Source of the DNA: a virus
Length of the DNA stretch: 26,294 bases
Strand: one strand, 5' to 3'
IMG/VR virus record: IMGVR_UViG_3300031565_004895
Coordinates: 1 to 26,294 of that record
Shown: piece after piece, positions 7,210 to 14,788 of the stretch
Numbering within the stretch: the first letter of the stretch is position 1
How the letters are laid out: the number at the start of each line of letters is the position of its first letter
Notes under the pieces: generated by a model
The model's database searches: none
The model's input: only the letters and a program-made list of their open reading frames with translations
What the model was told of the DNA's origin: nothing
Translations under genes and position numbers: made by a program

Positions 7210-8361
7210 ATGTCGCAAGAAGCGCCAGCACCCGTGGAGACGCCCTCCGCCGAAGGTGCGCCTGAGCTCGAGACCCCCGAAGGGGCCGAGATCGAAGAGG
7301 GGACGCCCCCCGAAGATGGAGACGAAGGGCAGCCGGAAGCCCCCCAACCGGACGAGTCGGAAGATGACCAGGAGACGCCCCCTGTTCCCCCTGGATTCGA
7401 GAAGCTCCGGGCCAAGTACCCGAACCTCTCGGACGAGGAGTTCCAGGAGGTCGTAGCCGAACACTACTGGTCGACCACAAAGGAAATCTCCAGCCGCGAG
7501 AAGACGATTCGTGAGCTCCAGAGGAAGTTGGATGCGGCCGAGGAGGCCGCCTCTCCACCCGAACCCGAGGAGCCCATCAGGAATCCTCAGATCGACCGAC
7601 TCGATCAGCGCATCAAGTCCCTCTACGACCGAGGGCAGTCGTTCCAGTCCGAGCAGCAGGAGCTCCTGCGGGAGTTGCCCAAGCTCGACCGCGAAATCGC
7701 CAAGGCCGAGGCCCGGATCGAGGACGCCAGCGATGGCGACTACGCCGACCCCCAGAAGGTGACGAGGTGGGAAGGCGTGAAGGGCACCAACGAGACGAAG
7801 CGAGATGCGGTTGTCCGTCAGCTACGAGACCTCCACTACAAGCGAGAGCAGGCCGACTTCGAGATGGAGACGCTCCTGGCCGACAAGGACTGGATGACCA
7901 AGGTCGCGGAGCAGCAGAGGAGTCAACAGAAACACGAGCAGCAGAGCGTCCAGCAGTTCAACGACGAGTTCCCCGACTACGTTGACGGGCTCATCAACGA
8001 GGCCGCGAATTCTCTGGGAGCACCGAAGGACCCGAAGGTCAGGGAGTCCCTGTGGAAGCACGTCAATCGTGCGACCACGATGGACTTCTGGTCTATGGCT
8101 CGCAAGGGGCTCAACTCCGTAGACGTGCCCGATCTGGTCATGGCGCACGTCAAGGAGTACCTCGAGGACCGTGATCTCGTGGGCCGCGTCAAGTTCCAGG
8201 AGAAGTCGAAGGCGAAGCTGAAGGTCGCTGGGAAGGCCCCAAGGGCCGCTCCCGCTCCGGCCGCTGTCAAGTCGCCGGTGTCTGTCACTCAACTCAACAA
8301 GGGTGATCTAACCCCAGGGATGTCCGCGGCGAGAAAATATCTCGCGGGCAAGGGGCTCTAG
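7210..8361 (+). CDS. Capsid scaffold protein
   Basis: A 383-residue hydrophilic protein directly before the major capsid gene, where scaffold genes normally lie. Residues 1-65 are acidic and Pro/Glu-rich. The centre is highly charged and helical, with coiled-coil-like stretches around residues 85-125 and 130-240 (for example QRIKSLYDRGQSFQSEQQELL). Residues 325-383 are basic, with an Ala/Pro-rich linker and a final helix (MSAARKYLAGKGL). In P22 a basic C-terminal helix-turn-helix binds coat protein, and this tail could do the same. The scaffold templates procapsid assembly and then leaves or is degraded. AAGGAG at 7197-7202 precedes the ATG. The call rests on position and composition. Confidence 0.8.
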   Translation: MSQEAPAPVETPSAEGAPELETPEGAEIEEGTPPEDGDEGQPEAPQPDESEDDQETPPVPPGFEKLRAKYPNLSDEEFQEVVAEHYWSTTKEISSREKTIRELQRKLDAAEEAASPPEPEEPIRNPQIDRLDQRIKSLYDRGQSFQSEQQELLRELPKLDREIAKAEARIEDASDGDYADPQKVTRWEGVKGTNETKRDAVVRQLRDLHYKREQADFEMETLLADKDWMTKVAEQQRSQQKHEQQSVQQFNDEFPDYVDGLINEAANSLGAPKDPKVRESLWKHVNRATTMDFWSMARKGLNSVDVPDLVMAHVKEYLEDRDLVGRVKFQEKSKAKLKVAGKAPRAAPAPAAVKSPVSVTQLNKGDLTPGMSAARKYLAGKGL

Positions 8362-8382
8362 CGAACCCGCATAGGCATTTCC

Positions 8383-9684
8383 ATGGCGAACGTAGGCGCA
8401 TTCGAGGACATCACCACCGAACTCAAGAACGCATACCCCCCGGGGACGTTCGAGGAGCCGGTGAACAAGGAGTCGAAGTACCGGCGCGACCTCCAGCGGG
8501 TCGATCTGATGATGAACGAGGGGATCGCGAAGTTCCCCCTCGGCATCGCGTCGGCCTGGAACGTCGGCCTGATCGCAGACGTGGGCAACTTCCCCACGCC
8601 CTACGATCCGACCCGCGTGCAGGGCGAAGTCACGCCGGAGCTCTTCGTGGGCTCCTTCCAGATCGGCGTGAAGACCAAGGTGGCCGCGAAGTCCACCAAG
8701 GGGACGTTCAACCAGGGCGGCATCATGGCCGACCGCGTGGAGAACACCGTCGCGGAGCTCGGCAAGTACATCAACAAGGTCTACGCCGGTTCGCAGGGCC
8801 AGACCGCCATCGGCGGCGTCTACGGCGGCGGCGTCATGGCGACCGTCGAGTCCAACGACGGCGCGTCCACCCTCACTCTGGACAAGCCCCTCGGGGCCGA
8901 GCTCCTGAACCGCGGAATGCGGATCTCCATCGTCAACCCCGGCGCGGCCGTCCGCGCTGGCTGGGGCACCCCCGGCGTTCTGGCCGAGCGCGTCATCAGC
9001 GCGATCGACCGTGACGCCCGCACCATCACCTACACCCTCGGCGACGACGCCACCGTGGCGGCCGGCGACGAGGTGTTCGTCTTCGGGACCTACGGCCGCA
9101 CCATCTGGAGCCTCTCCATGATCATCGGGGACTCCTCGGACTCCGCGGAGATCTTCGAGCAGGCCCGGGCGACCTACCCCGAGCTCAACTCGTTCATCGT
9201 GGATGCGGGTGGGGCCGACCTCACCGAGCAGCTCATCCTGCAGTCCTTGGATCTGCCGCGTCGGGAAACCGGCAAGCGGATCTCCAAGGCCCTGACCAAC
9301 ACGGGACAGGCCCGCAAGTACGTCGAGTTCATCCAGGCCGAGCGGCGCTACCCCGGTCCCACCGGAAGCGCCCCCCGGTACACCATCGGCTACGACGAGG
9401 ACTCCCTCCAGATCCTCGCCCCCGGCATCAACGTCAAGCTCGAGGTGGACTTCGACATCGAGCCCCGGCGGATCTACTTCCTGTGCTGGGAGACGTTCGG
9501 TCGTTACACCTCGATGGACGTCGACTGGATCGACGACGATGCCCTGCTGAAGATGATCCCCACCGATGGGGGCCACAAGGCCGGGTTCCTGGCCTACGTC
9601 GGCTGCGTCGAGAACCAGATCAACACCATGCCGCGTGCGTCCTCGCGTCTCGAGAACCTCGCGGATCCGATCTGCGGCGACTAG
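8383..9684 (+). CDS. Major capsid protein with inserted beta domain
   Basis: This 433-residue protein forms the shell and probably has the HK97 fold. An N-terminal arm (residues 1-60) precedes VGLIADVGNFPTPYDPTRV. A long helix follows at about 112-136 (ADRVENTVAELGKYINKV), the expected spine helix. Residues 150-237 read as an inserted beta domain (GMRISIVNPG through DEVFVFGTYG), as in several podovirus coats. The remainder holds the A-domain-like SFIVDAGGADLTEQLIL and a C-terminal sheet region. The gene follows the scaffold by 21 bases. Its ribosome site is weak, only TAGG seven bases before the ATG, which is unexpected for what should be the most abundant virion protein. Alternative identities are unlikely given position and size. 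Confidence 0.88.
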   Translation: MANVGAFEDITTELKNAYPPGTFEEPVNKESKYRRDLQRVDLMMNEGIAKFPLGIASAWNVGLIADVGNFPTPYDPTRVQGEVTPELFVGSFQIGVKTKVAAKSTKGTFNQGGIMADRVENTVAELGKYINKVYAGSQGQTAIGGVYGGGVMATVESNDGASTLTLDKPLGAELLNRGMRISIVNPGAAVRAGWGTPGVLAERVISAIDRDARTITYTLGDDATVAAGDEVFVFGTYGRTIWSLSMIIGDSSDSAEIFEQARATYPELNSFIVDAGGADLTEQLILQSLDLPRRETGKRISKALTNTGQARKYVEFIQAERRYPGPTGSAPRYTIGYDEDSLQILAPGINVKLEVDFDIEPRRIYFLCWETFGRYTSMDVDWIDDDALLKMIPTDGGHKAGFLAYVGCVENQINTMPRASSRLENLADPICGD

Positions 9685-9740
9685 CCCTCCAGAGAAGACC
9701 CAGAGTCACTTTCAAAGAAACAGAGAAAGGCAAACAGATC
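9685..9740 (+). other. Short A-rich leader between capsid and fibre-like genes
   Basis: This 56-base gap separates genes in a region where most neighbours overlap. It is richer in A than the surroundings and contains AAAGG (9726-9730), the probable ribosome site for the gene at 9741. I see no strong hairpin and no convincing promoter in it. Confidence 0.5.
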
Positions 9741-11591
9741 ATGCGAACCAAGATCACCGCCCTGGCTCTGGGTCTTCTCCTCCTCGTCGTGCCGGGTGCC
9801 TTTGCCCAGTACGGCGGCGGGGGGGGGGCCCAGACCTTCACCGTACCCACTCTCACCGTCGGCCCCGGCCCGTTCACCGCGTCCGGCGCGATCTCCTTCA
9901 CGGGGGACTTCACCGTCGGCTCGGGGGCGCAACTGTTCCTGCCGAATGGGACAGTGAGCGATCCCGCGCTCGCCTTCACCAATTCGCTCGACAGCGGGCT
10001 GTATCTGCACACCGCCGACGAAACCCTCGGGTTCGCTATCGACGGCAGCCTGTTCTTCGATCTGGACGACAACGGCTCGATTGCGCGGTGGAACCTCTAC
10101 AACCAGTACGGCACCCAGGGCGTCGCTGTCCGGGGTTACGGCTCGGCAGCCTCGAACTACCTCGCTGTGTTCAATCCGGGCTTCGGGTCCGGGACTGGCC
10201 CGATCAAGCTGTTTGCCGACGCCACGGACCAGTACCTCGTCATCGACGGGCAGGGAACCACCGCCTCGGGCGGCATCCGCCTCGAAACGGACGACGGGGC
10301 CACGGCACCTTACATCCAGTGGATCGCCAACGCGACCCTCGCGGGTAGCGCAACGACGCTGTCTCTGGTCGGCCCCGCCGCACCCAGCGGCGGACCGCAC
10401 ACCATCACGCTGCCCAACGCCACCGGGACCGTCGCCTTGGTCGACGCGGCCAACATCGGAGCGGGAACCACCAGCCTGACGACCACGGCCGCCACGGACG
10501 TTGGCACCTACTCCTTCGGTGCGGCACTCGCCGAGCTGTCTGTCTCGGACGGAACGGACATCGCCCGTCAGCAGATCGACTCGACCGGCATCCTGATCGA
10601 CGGCGACTATGACAACGACGGGTCCGGGGTGGTCACCATCAGCACGGACAACTCCCTCCAGTCGGTCGGCCTCTCCGCTACACAGGTCAACCTTGCTTCA
10701 AACAACCAGATCGTCTCGACGGCGCTGGCAACGAATTTCAGCTCTGTGGTCACCCAGGACGCTACTACATCGACAGTGACCCCGTCCTTCAACGTGGACG
10801 TCGGTGACGCCAACACCGGAACCACCGGGACGCTCAACCTCAACATGGGAACCACCGCAGCGACCAGAGGCCTGAGCTTCAGCAACAACAGCTTGGCTAT
10901 CAACACGGATATTGAATTCGACCTCGTCGACACGCTCAACGACGGCTGGCTCATCTTCACCGACGTCGCTGTACCGACCAACGTCGTCACCTACACGCAG
11001 CGGGCAGATAGCAACCCCGGCTTCACCGAGATCGCTACGAACGGTACGACTACCGCCGGGCTCGATGTGGAGTCTGGGATCAACCCGCTGATGCATCTCG
11101 ACGTCAATACCGCCACCAACCAGACAAGGTTCAGCGTCGACTCCCTTCAGGGCGGGCGGTTCGAGTACCTCAACTCCGGCAACACGGCTCAGATGTGGAC
11201 CGACAACATCGCGTTCACCGACGCGGCGACCATCGGCCTCATGACAATCGGGATCACCAACGGTCTTCAGGTGTCGGGTCAGCTCAGCTACACCGCTGTC
11301 GAGTCCGGTGGTGGAATCATCATCGCCAACCGTGGCGTCTTCAGCTTTGCTTGCGTCAACGAAGCCGACGCTGAGGTTTGTACCTCTGGTAGCCCTGCCG
11401 GAACCGCCTTCGCCGAACACTCGGCTGTGGACGGTGACTCTGGGGCCACGATGGCCTGCACCCCGGCTATCACTCCAGGCACCAACGCCGTGGCGCTTAC
11501 TCTCGCGTGCAACACCAGCTCGTCTGCTGGTGGGACGATCTACTGGAAGGTCGAAAGCGAGAAGGACGCTACCAACGTCACCATCCCGTAA
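9741..11591 (+). CDS. Large beta-rich fibre-like protein with predicted signal peptide
   Basis: A 616-residue protein from the ATG at 9741, chosen because AAAGG precedes it and the upstream frame is shadow within the capsid gene. Residues 1-23 look like a classic Sec signal: basic MRTK, a hydrophobic core (ALALGLLLLVV) and a probable AFA cleavage site before Q23. The mature part is Gly/Thr/Ser/Ala/Asp-rich and beta-prone, with repetitive stretches typical of fibres or adhesins and acidic DxD-type loops (for example DYDNDGSG from residue 289). The only cysteines are C538, C547, C573 and C590 near the C-terminus, consistent with disulfides after export. I infer a surface or tail-fibre-like adhesin. 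No known family is recognised. Its stop overlaps the kinase-like gene. Confidence 0.75.
   Translation: MRTKITALALGLLLLVVPGAFAQYGGGGGAQTFTVPTLTVGPGPFTASGAISFTGDFTVGSGAQLFLPNGTVSDPALAFTNSLDSGLYLHTADETLGFAIDGSLFFDLDDNGSIARWNLYNQYGTQGVAVRGYGSAASNYLAVFNPGFGSGTGPIKLFADATDQYLVIDGQGTTASGGIRLETDDGATAPYIQWIANATLAGSATTLSLVGPAAPSGGPHTITLPNATGTVALVDAANIGAGTTSLTTTAATDVGTYSFGAALAELSVSDGTDIARQQIDSTGILIDGDYDNDGSGVVTISTDNSLQSVGLSATQVNLASNNQIVSTALATNFSSVVTQDATTSTVTPSFNVDVGDANTGTTGTLNLNMGTTAATRGLSFSNNSLAINTDIEFDLVDTLNDGWLIFTDVAVPTNVVTYTQRADSNPGFTEIATNGTTTAGLDVESGINPLMHLDVNTATNQTRFSVDSLQGGRFEYLNSGNTAQMWTDNIAFTDAATIGLMTIGITNGLQVSGQLSYTAVESGGGIIIANRGVFSFACVNEADAEVCTSGSPAGTAFAEHSAVDGDSGATMACTPAITPGTNAVALTLACNTSSSAGGTIYWKVESEKDATNVTIP
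9819..9828 (+). repeat. Ten-G homopolymer just after the signal peptide
   Basis: An uninterrupted run of ten G residues lies inside the fibre-like gene and encodes part of a Gly run right after the predicted cleavage site. Tracts of this length are prone to slippage and to sequencing error. Changing the length by one or two would shift the frame for nearly the whole mature protein. Confidence 0.7.
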
Positions 11592-12127
11592 TGCTCAGCT
11601 TGGCTCTAATCGCGTTGCTCTCCTCGCCCCTCTCCTGGGACGTTGCGGAGGACTTTCTTCGCACCGCCTCGGTAGAGGGGCGGGAGGACACCGCGATCGG
11701 GGACACCAAGCCAGAGCGGCTCACGCTGTCTCAGGACGGCGTGACTGCTCGTGCCATCTGGAAGACCGTCGACAGCACCGGCGGCACGCTGCACGACTAC
11801 TGGGGCTTCGAGGTGGCGGCGTACAAGCTGTCTGAGGCTCTGGGGCTCGGCATCGTACCGCCGACGGTTCGACGCACCATCGACGGGGTCGAGGGCTCTC
11901 TCCAGCTCTGGATGGACGACTGCGAGATGCTCTCGGATCACGGCATCCACGGGGTCGACATGGTGCAGCTCAAGCGGGTTCGGATGCTTGGGGTAATCAT
12001 GAACAACCTCGACGCGCACAACGGCAACATTCTGGTCTGCGAGGGTGGCAAGAAGGTCTACGCCATCGACGCCTCGCGGGCCTTTCAGGACAGGACGAGA
12101 CTCTACATCCTGCTCATGCACAACTGA
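11591..12127 (+). CDS. Compact protein-kinase-like (PI3/4K / HipA / Fam20-like) protein with hydrophobic N-terminus
   Basis: A 178-residue protein starting at an ATG that overlaps the preceding stop (TAATG). Residues 1-16 (MLSLALIALLSSPLSW) are hydrophobic and could be a signal or anchor, though no basic residue precedes the core. The rest reads as a small kinase-like domain. It has ARAIWK with candidate ATP-binding K58, WGFEVAAYKL with E74, and a hinge-like LQLWMDD (104-110). A catalytic-loop-like NNLDAHNGNIL gives D141 and N146, and VYAIDASRAF gives metal-binding D160. The order matches bacterial kinase-fold proteins whose motif is NxDRHxGN followed by IDH(T/S)RAF. The usual Arg after the catalytic Asp is Ala here. 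The substrate is unknown. The tail after D160 is short, so it may be a reduced or inactive kinase. Confidence 0.65.
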   Translation: MLSLALIALLSSPLSWDVAEDFLRTASVEGREDTAIGDTKPERLTLSQDGVTARAIWKTVDSTGGTLHDYWGFEVAAYKLSEALGLGIVPPTVRRTIDGVEGSLQLWMDDCEMLSDHGIHGVDMVQLKRVRMLGVIMNNLDAHNGNILVCEGGKKVYAIDASRAFQDRTRLYILLMHN

Positions 12128-12136
12128 CGCGAACAA

Positions 12137-12167
12137 GCCCCCCGGGCGGGAAGAGACGCCCGGGGGC
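12137..12167 (+). terminator. GC-rich hairpin after the kinase-like gene
   Basis: CCCCCGGGCG at 12139-12148 pairs perfectly with CGCCCGGGGG at 12157-12166 around the loop GGAAGAGA. One more G-C pair is possible past a bulged C. It begins about ten bases after the kinase-like stop and ends just before the ribosome site GAAGGAAGGA (12171-12180) of the next gene. There is no U-tract, so termination may be partial; it could also be a processing or stability element. Confidence 0.65.
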
Positions 12168-12188
12168 ATAGAAGGAAGGACAAATCAC

Positions 12189-12548
12189 ATGGCTCTCAAG
12201 TCTGGTCAGTTCAACGGCGGGACCGTTCGCGCCAAGGTGTCCACCGTCATCTCGCACACCCGCAAGGACTTCTTCGAGATCGAGTTCGTTGCGGACCCCA
12301 ACAACACGGGGCAGGTCTACCTGGGCCCGGTCACCGTGACCGACGCCGGAGTGGCCGCCACGATGCAGCTCAACGCGGGCTACTCGAAGCGGTTCGGCCC
12401 ATACAACGCGGGCGGCGGCTTCATCCTCGACCCCACGACCCTGTACGTCGTCGGGTCCGCGGCGAGCCAGGTCTGCTACATCAACGCGATCACCGCCGAG
12501 GGTCGTCGGATCCCGATCCAGGGCCCCGGCACCGTCACCGACTCGTAA
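12189..12548 (+). CDS. Small beta-rich protein, candidate capsid decoration protein
   Basis: This 119-residue protein starts at the ATG at 12189, preceded by GAAGGAAGGA. The longer upstream frame overlaps the kinase-like gene and the hairpin, and is shadow. The sequence alternates hydrophobic and polar residues in beta-like strands (FFEIEFVADPNNTGQVYLG, then PTTLYVVGSAASQVCYI), with Gly/Asn turns and little helix. Similar short all-beta phage proteins, with strands ending LYVxGSAANQ-like, are often found near coat genes and may decorate the shell or form head fibres. The place two genes after the coat fits, but I cannot name a family. An alternative is a small tail or baseplate component. Confidence 0.7.
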   Translation: MALKSGQFNGGTVRAKVSTVISHTRKDFFEIEFVADPNNTGQVYLGPVTVTDAGVAATMQLNAGYSKRFGPYNAGGGFILDPTTLYVVGSAASQVCYINAITAEGRRIPIQGPGTVTDS

Positions 12549-12558
12549 AGGAGGTCGA

Positions 12559-13263
12559 ATGTTCGTCCAGATCGGCGATGACCAGTATTCCTGCGTGGCT
12601 CCCCCTGGGTTCGAGAAGGACCCCGCGGTCACTGCCGCAATTCAGGAGTTCGACGCGGGGGTCATCCCGATCTGGCGACTTCAGCGGTGGCGCTTCCCCG
12701 GGGAGCCCAGGATCACCCTCGTGGTGCATCACGGGCTTGGGAGGTACTACCCGTTCCCGAGGCAGCTTCGCCGTCACTTCCACGTTCTGATGCCGCTGGG
12801 GGCCGAGTACCCGGCCCCCAACTTCCTCGACGCCATCTTCGAGGACACGTCCACCGTGTCGTACCAGATGGGCGGGCCCGGGACGTACATGCCCTGGGAC
12901 TGGTCGACCTACCGCTGGTGCCGCCAGAAGTTCGACGCGATCACCGTCAAGAAGTGGGAGGCGATGGCCGAGGCCCACCGGGCGCGGCTGGAGAGGTATC
13001 ACAAGGAGTTCGAGGCGGAGCTCGAGTACAGGAAGCGGAGCATCGAGCCCTGGATCCAGAAGAAGCTCGAGAACGAGGTGTCCGACGCCGACTGGATGCA
13101 GCTCCTCAACTTCCACGCCGAGAACGAGAGACGCCGGAAGCTGGGCATCGAGCCCATCCGTCGCAACGCACGATCGCCACAGGTGGCGGTCGGAGCGATC
13201 CTGGGTGGTCGCCCCGCCGGGGATGAAACATACGGGAGGGTCGCCCCCTCTCAGGGAGAGTAG
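12559..13263 (+). CDS. Phage structural-region protein, unknown function
   Basis: A 234-residue protein with a near-ideal ribosome site (AAAGGAGGT) before its ATG. The N-terminal 120 residues mix aromatic and basic residues (IPIWRLQRWRFPGEPRITLV, then a PFPRQLRRHFHVLMPLG segment). They look like a small alpha/beta or beta domain. Residues 130-200 form a long charged helix (KKWEAMAEAHRARLERYHKE and on), probably a coiled coil. The tail is Gly/Arg-rich. It lies between the candidate decoration protein and another unknown, ahead of the adaptor, so a minor head or connector role is plausible. I recognise no family or catalytic motif. Confidence 0.75.
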   Translation: MFVQIGDDQYSCVAPPGFEKDPAVTAAIQEFDAGVIPIWRLQRWRFPGEPRITLVVHHGLGRYYPFPRQLRRHFHVLMPLGAEYPAPNFLDAIFEDTSTVSYQMGGPGTYMPWDWSTYRWCRQKFDAITVKKWEAMAEAHRARLERYHKEFEAELEYRKRSIEPWIQKKLENEVSDADWMQLLNFHAENERRRKLGIEPIRRNARSPQVAVGAILGGRPAGDETYGRVAPSQGE

Positions 13264-13266
13264 CGA

Positions 13267-14076
13267 ATGAAGGTCAAGAGACTCTGGAACCGCGTCAACG
13301 GCCAGATTTTCGTGTGGGCGGGCGAGGAACCGAAGGAGGTCAAGTACAGCGGATTCCGATTCAAGCTCCCGCCGCGCACCGAGACGGCGAAGCTAGGGCC
13401 CGGATCCATCTACAGATTCGAGTCGGTGCGGGACTCCAAGGACGAGCTCATCCCCGGCACCGCCTGGGTCACCGATGTTGTCGTCTCGAGCGACTCTGGC
13501 GGCCGGCATCGTGTCTTCGACGTGAGCGCCTGCTGCGAGTTCCTGCAGGAGAGCAAGTCCAAGCTGTTCGAGGAGGGCTTCGCTATCGTCTCGGACGTGA
13601 ACGACGTTCGGCCCGCGATGGAGGAGCTCCGGCCGCTCTACGACAAGTCCCAGGACGTTCGCGCCCAGGGCATCCTCGGATCCGAGCTCGATCGCCAGAG
13701 GAAGTACCAGGACAAGGGCCAGGCGGTGCCCGAGCCCGACAACCCGGAGCGCGTCGAGTGGGCGATGAAGCACATGGCTCGCCGACGCAAGAGCATGAAG
13801 CCGACACACGGCATGGACAACATCCAGGCCGTCCTCGAGGGCCGCTTCGATGACGTGGTGAGGGCCGACAAGAGCAACGGCACCCCCGCGCCGATCGCCG
13901 CCTTCAATCCCGAGCCGATGGACGGCCGTGAGTTGTTCAAGGAGTGCAACGAGTGGGGAGTCCGTCTCTCCAAGCGTGAGGTGGAAGCTCTCCTCGAGGG
14001 CGACGAAGAGCAGATCGCCTTCATCGTCGCCAAGTTGAAGGTCAAGAGGGAGGCGACTACGGCGTCCCCAGCCTGA
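13267..14076 (+). CDS. Phage structural-region protein, unknown function
   Basis: A 269-residue protein three bases after the preceding stop, with GGGAGAG as ribosome site. The N-terminal 85 residues look beta-rich (GQIFVWAGEEPKEVKYSGFR, then RFKLPPRTE), followed by a charged helical middle (FLQESKSKLFEEGFAIVSDV, then DRQRKYQDKGQ). A C-terminal helical segment follows (SKREVEALLEGDEEQIAFIV). Two adjacent cysteines (CCEF) fall near residue 88. No membrane segment or enzymatic signature is visible. It probably belongs to the head or connector set because it immediately precedes the adaptor. No family is recognised. Confidence 0.75.
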   Translation: MKVKRLWNRVNGQIFVWAGEEPKEVKYSGFRFKLPPRTETAKLGPGSIYRFESVRDSKDELIPGTAWVTDVVVSSDSGGRHRVFDVSACCEFLQESKSKLFEEGFAIVSDVNDVRPAMEELRPLYDKSQDVRAQGILGSELDRQRKYQDKGQAVPEPDNPERVEWAMKHMARRRKSMKPTHGMDNIQAVLEGRFDDVVRADKSNGTPAPIAAFNPEPMDGRELFKECNEWGVRLSKREVEALLEGDEEQIAFIVAKLKVKREATTASPA

Positions 14077-14098
14077 GTCGCCCCCACAAGGAGGGGCC

Positions 14099-14788
14099 GT
14101 GAACGTCACGGAGATCATCAACCAAGTTCTCGCTCGTGACGATAACGTCAGCGAAACGGACGCGGACAACGCGACCCGTCGCACACGGCTCCTCGAATAT
14201 CTCCGAGAGGTGGTGGCCGAGGTCTGGTGGCGGCGCGACTGGACGTTCAAGAAGAAGCGCGACACCGTGACCGTGCCGGCCGGCCAGGGCTACGTCTCCC
14301 TGCCGGCCGACTTCGCCAGCATCGGCTTGTACGGGGGGGTCTATCTCCCCCGCGGGGGCGGTTCCGGGGACGGGGCAAAGCTCGAGATGAAGCCCGAGTC
14401 GGTCATCACCGACGTTCGGGAGTCTGGCACCAGCAACTCGCTGCCGACCGTGTACGCCCTCTTCGGGCAGGACCCGACGACCTACCTCCAGTACATCCAG
14501 ATCCCGACCAACCCGGGCGCGGTGACCCTCGCCATCTGGTATCAGCCGAATCAGCCCACCATAGACGAGGGGGCGAACGTCGAGAACATCAACATGATCC
14601 CGTCGAAGTACCACCAACTCGTCATCGTCCCCGGGCTCCGTGCGAAGGCCCGCGAGTCGAAGGGTGACGCCCGCTGGCAGACCGCGATCGCGGACTACGA
14701 AAAGGGCTTCGTCTGGATGCAGTCCGAAGAGAATCGCTTCCAGGGCGAGTACCGGCAGTTGCCGTCGTTCTTCGGGAGGGGCTCTTGA
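14099..14788 (+). CDS. Head-to-tail adaptor protein (gp4 / tail tubular A-like)
   Basis: A 229-residue protein starting at GTG, with AAGGAGGGG at 14088-14096 as ribosome site. It resembles short-tailed-phage adaptors that bind beneath the portal. It opens with a helix (INQVLARDDNVSETDADNAT), continues with the LLEYLREVVAEVWWRRDWTF segment, and then has a beta region (TVTVPAGQGYVSLPADFASI). LAIWYQPNQPTID follows, and a helical segment with YHQLVIVPGLRAKARESKGD. Size and this helix-sheet-helix order agree with the family. GCCCC (14080-14084) can pair with GGGGC (14093-14097), leaving AAGGA in the loop, so the ribosome site may be structured. The stop overlaps the TTG start of the next gene. Confidence 0.78.
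   Translation: MNVTEIINQVLARDDNVSETDADNATRRTRLLEYLREVVAEVWWRRDWTFKKKRDTVTVPAGQGYVSLPADFASIGLYGGVYLPRGGGSGDGAKLEMKPESVITDVRESGTSNSLPTVYALFGQDPTTYLQYIQIPTNPGAVTLAIWYQPNQPTIDEGANVENINMIPSKYHQLVIVPGLRAKARESKGDARWQTAIADYEKGFVWMQSEENRFQGEYRQLPSFFGRGS

Noticed and set aside
9483-9740. 86-codon upstream extension of the fibre-like gene
   Set aside because: It overlaps the capsid gene, is Arg-rich shadow sequence, and would bury the signal peptide.
9741-11591. Diversity-generating retroelement target
   Set aside because: No reverse transcriptase or template repeat is visible in the window, and the C-terminus shows no obvious variable-region signature.
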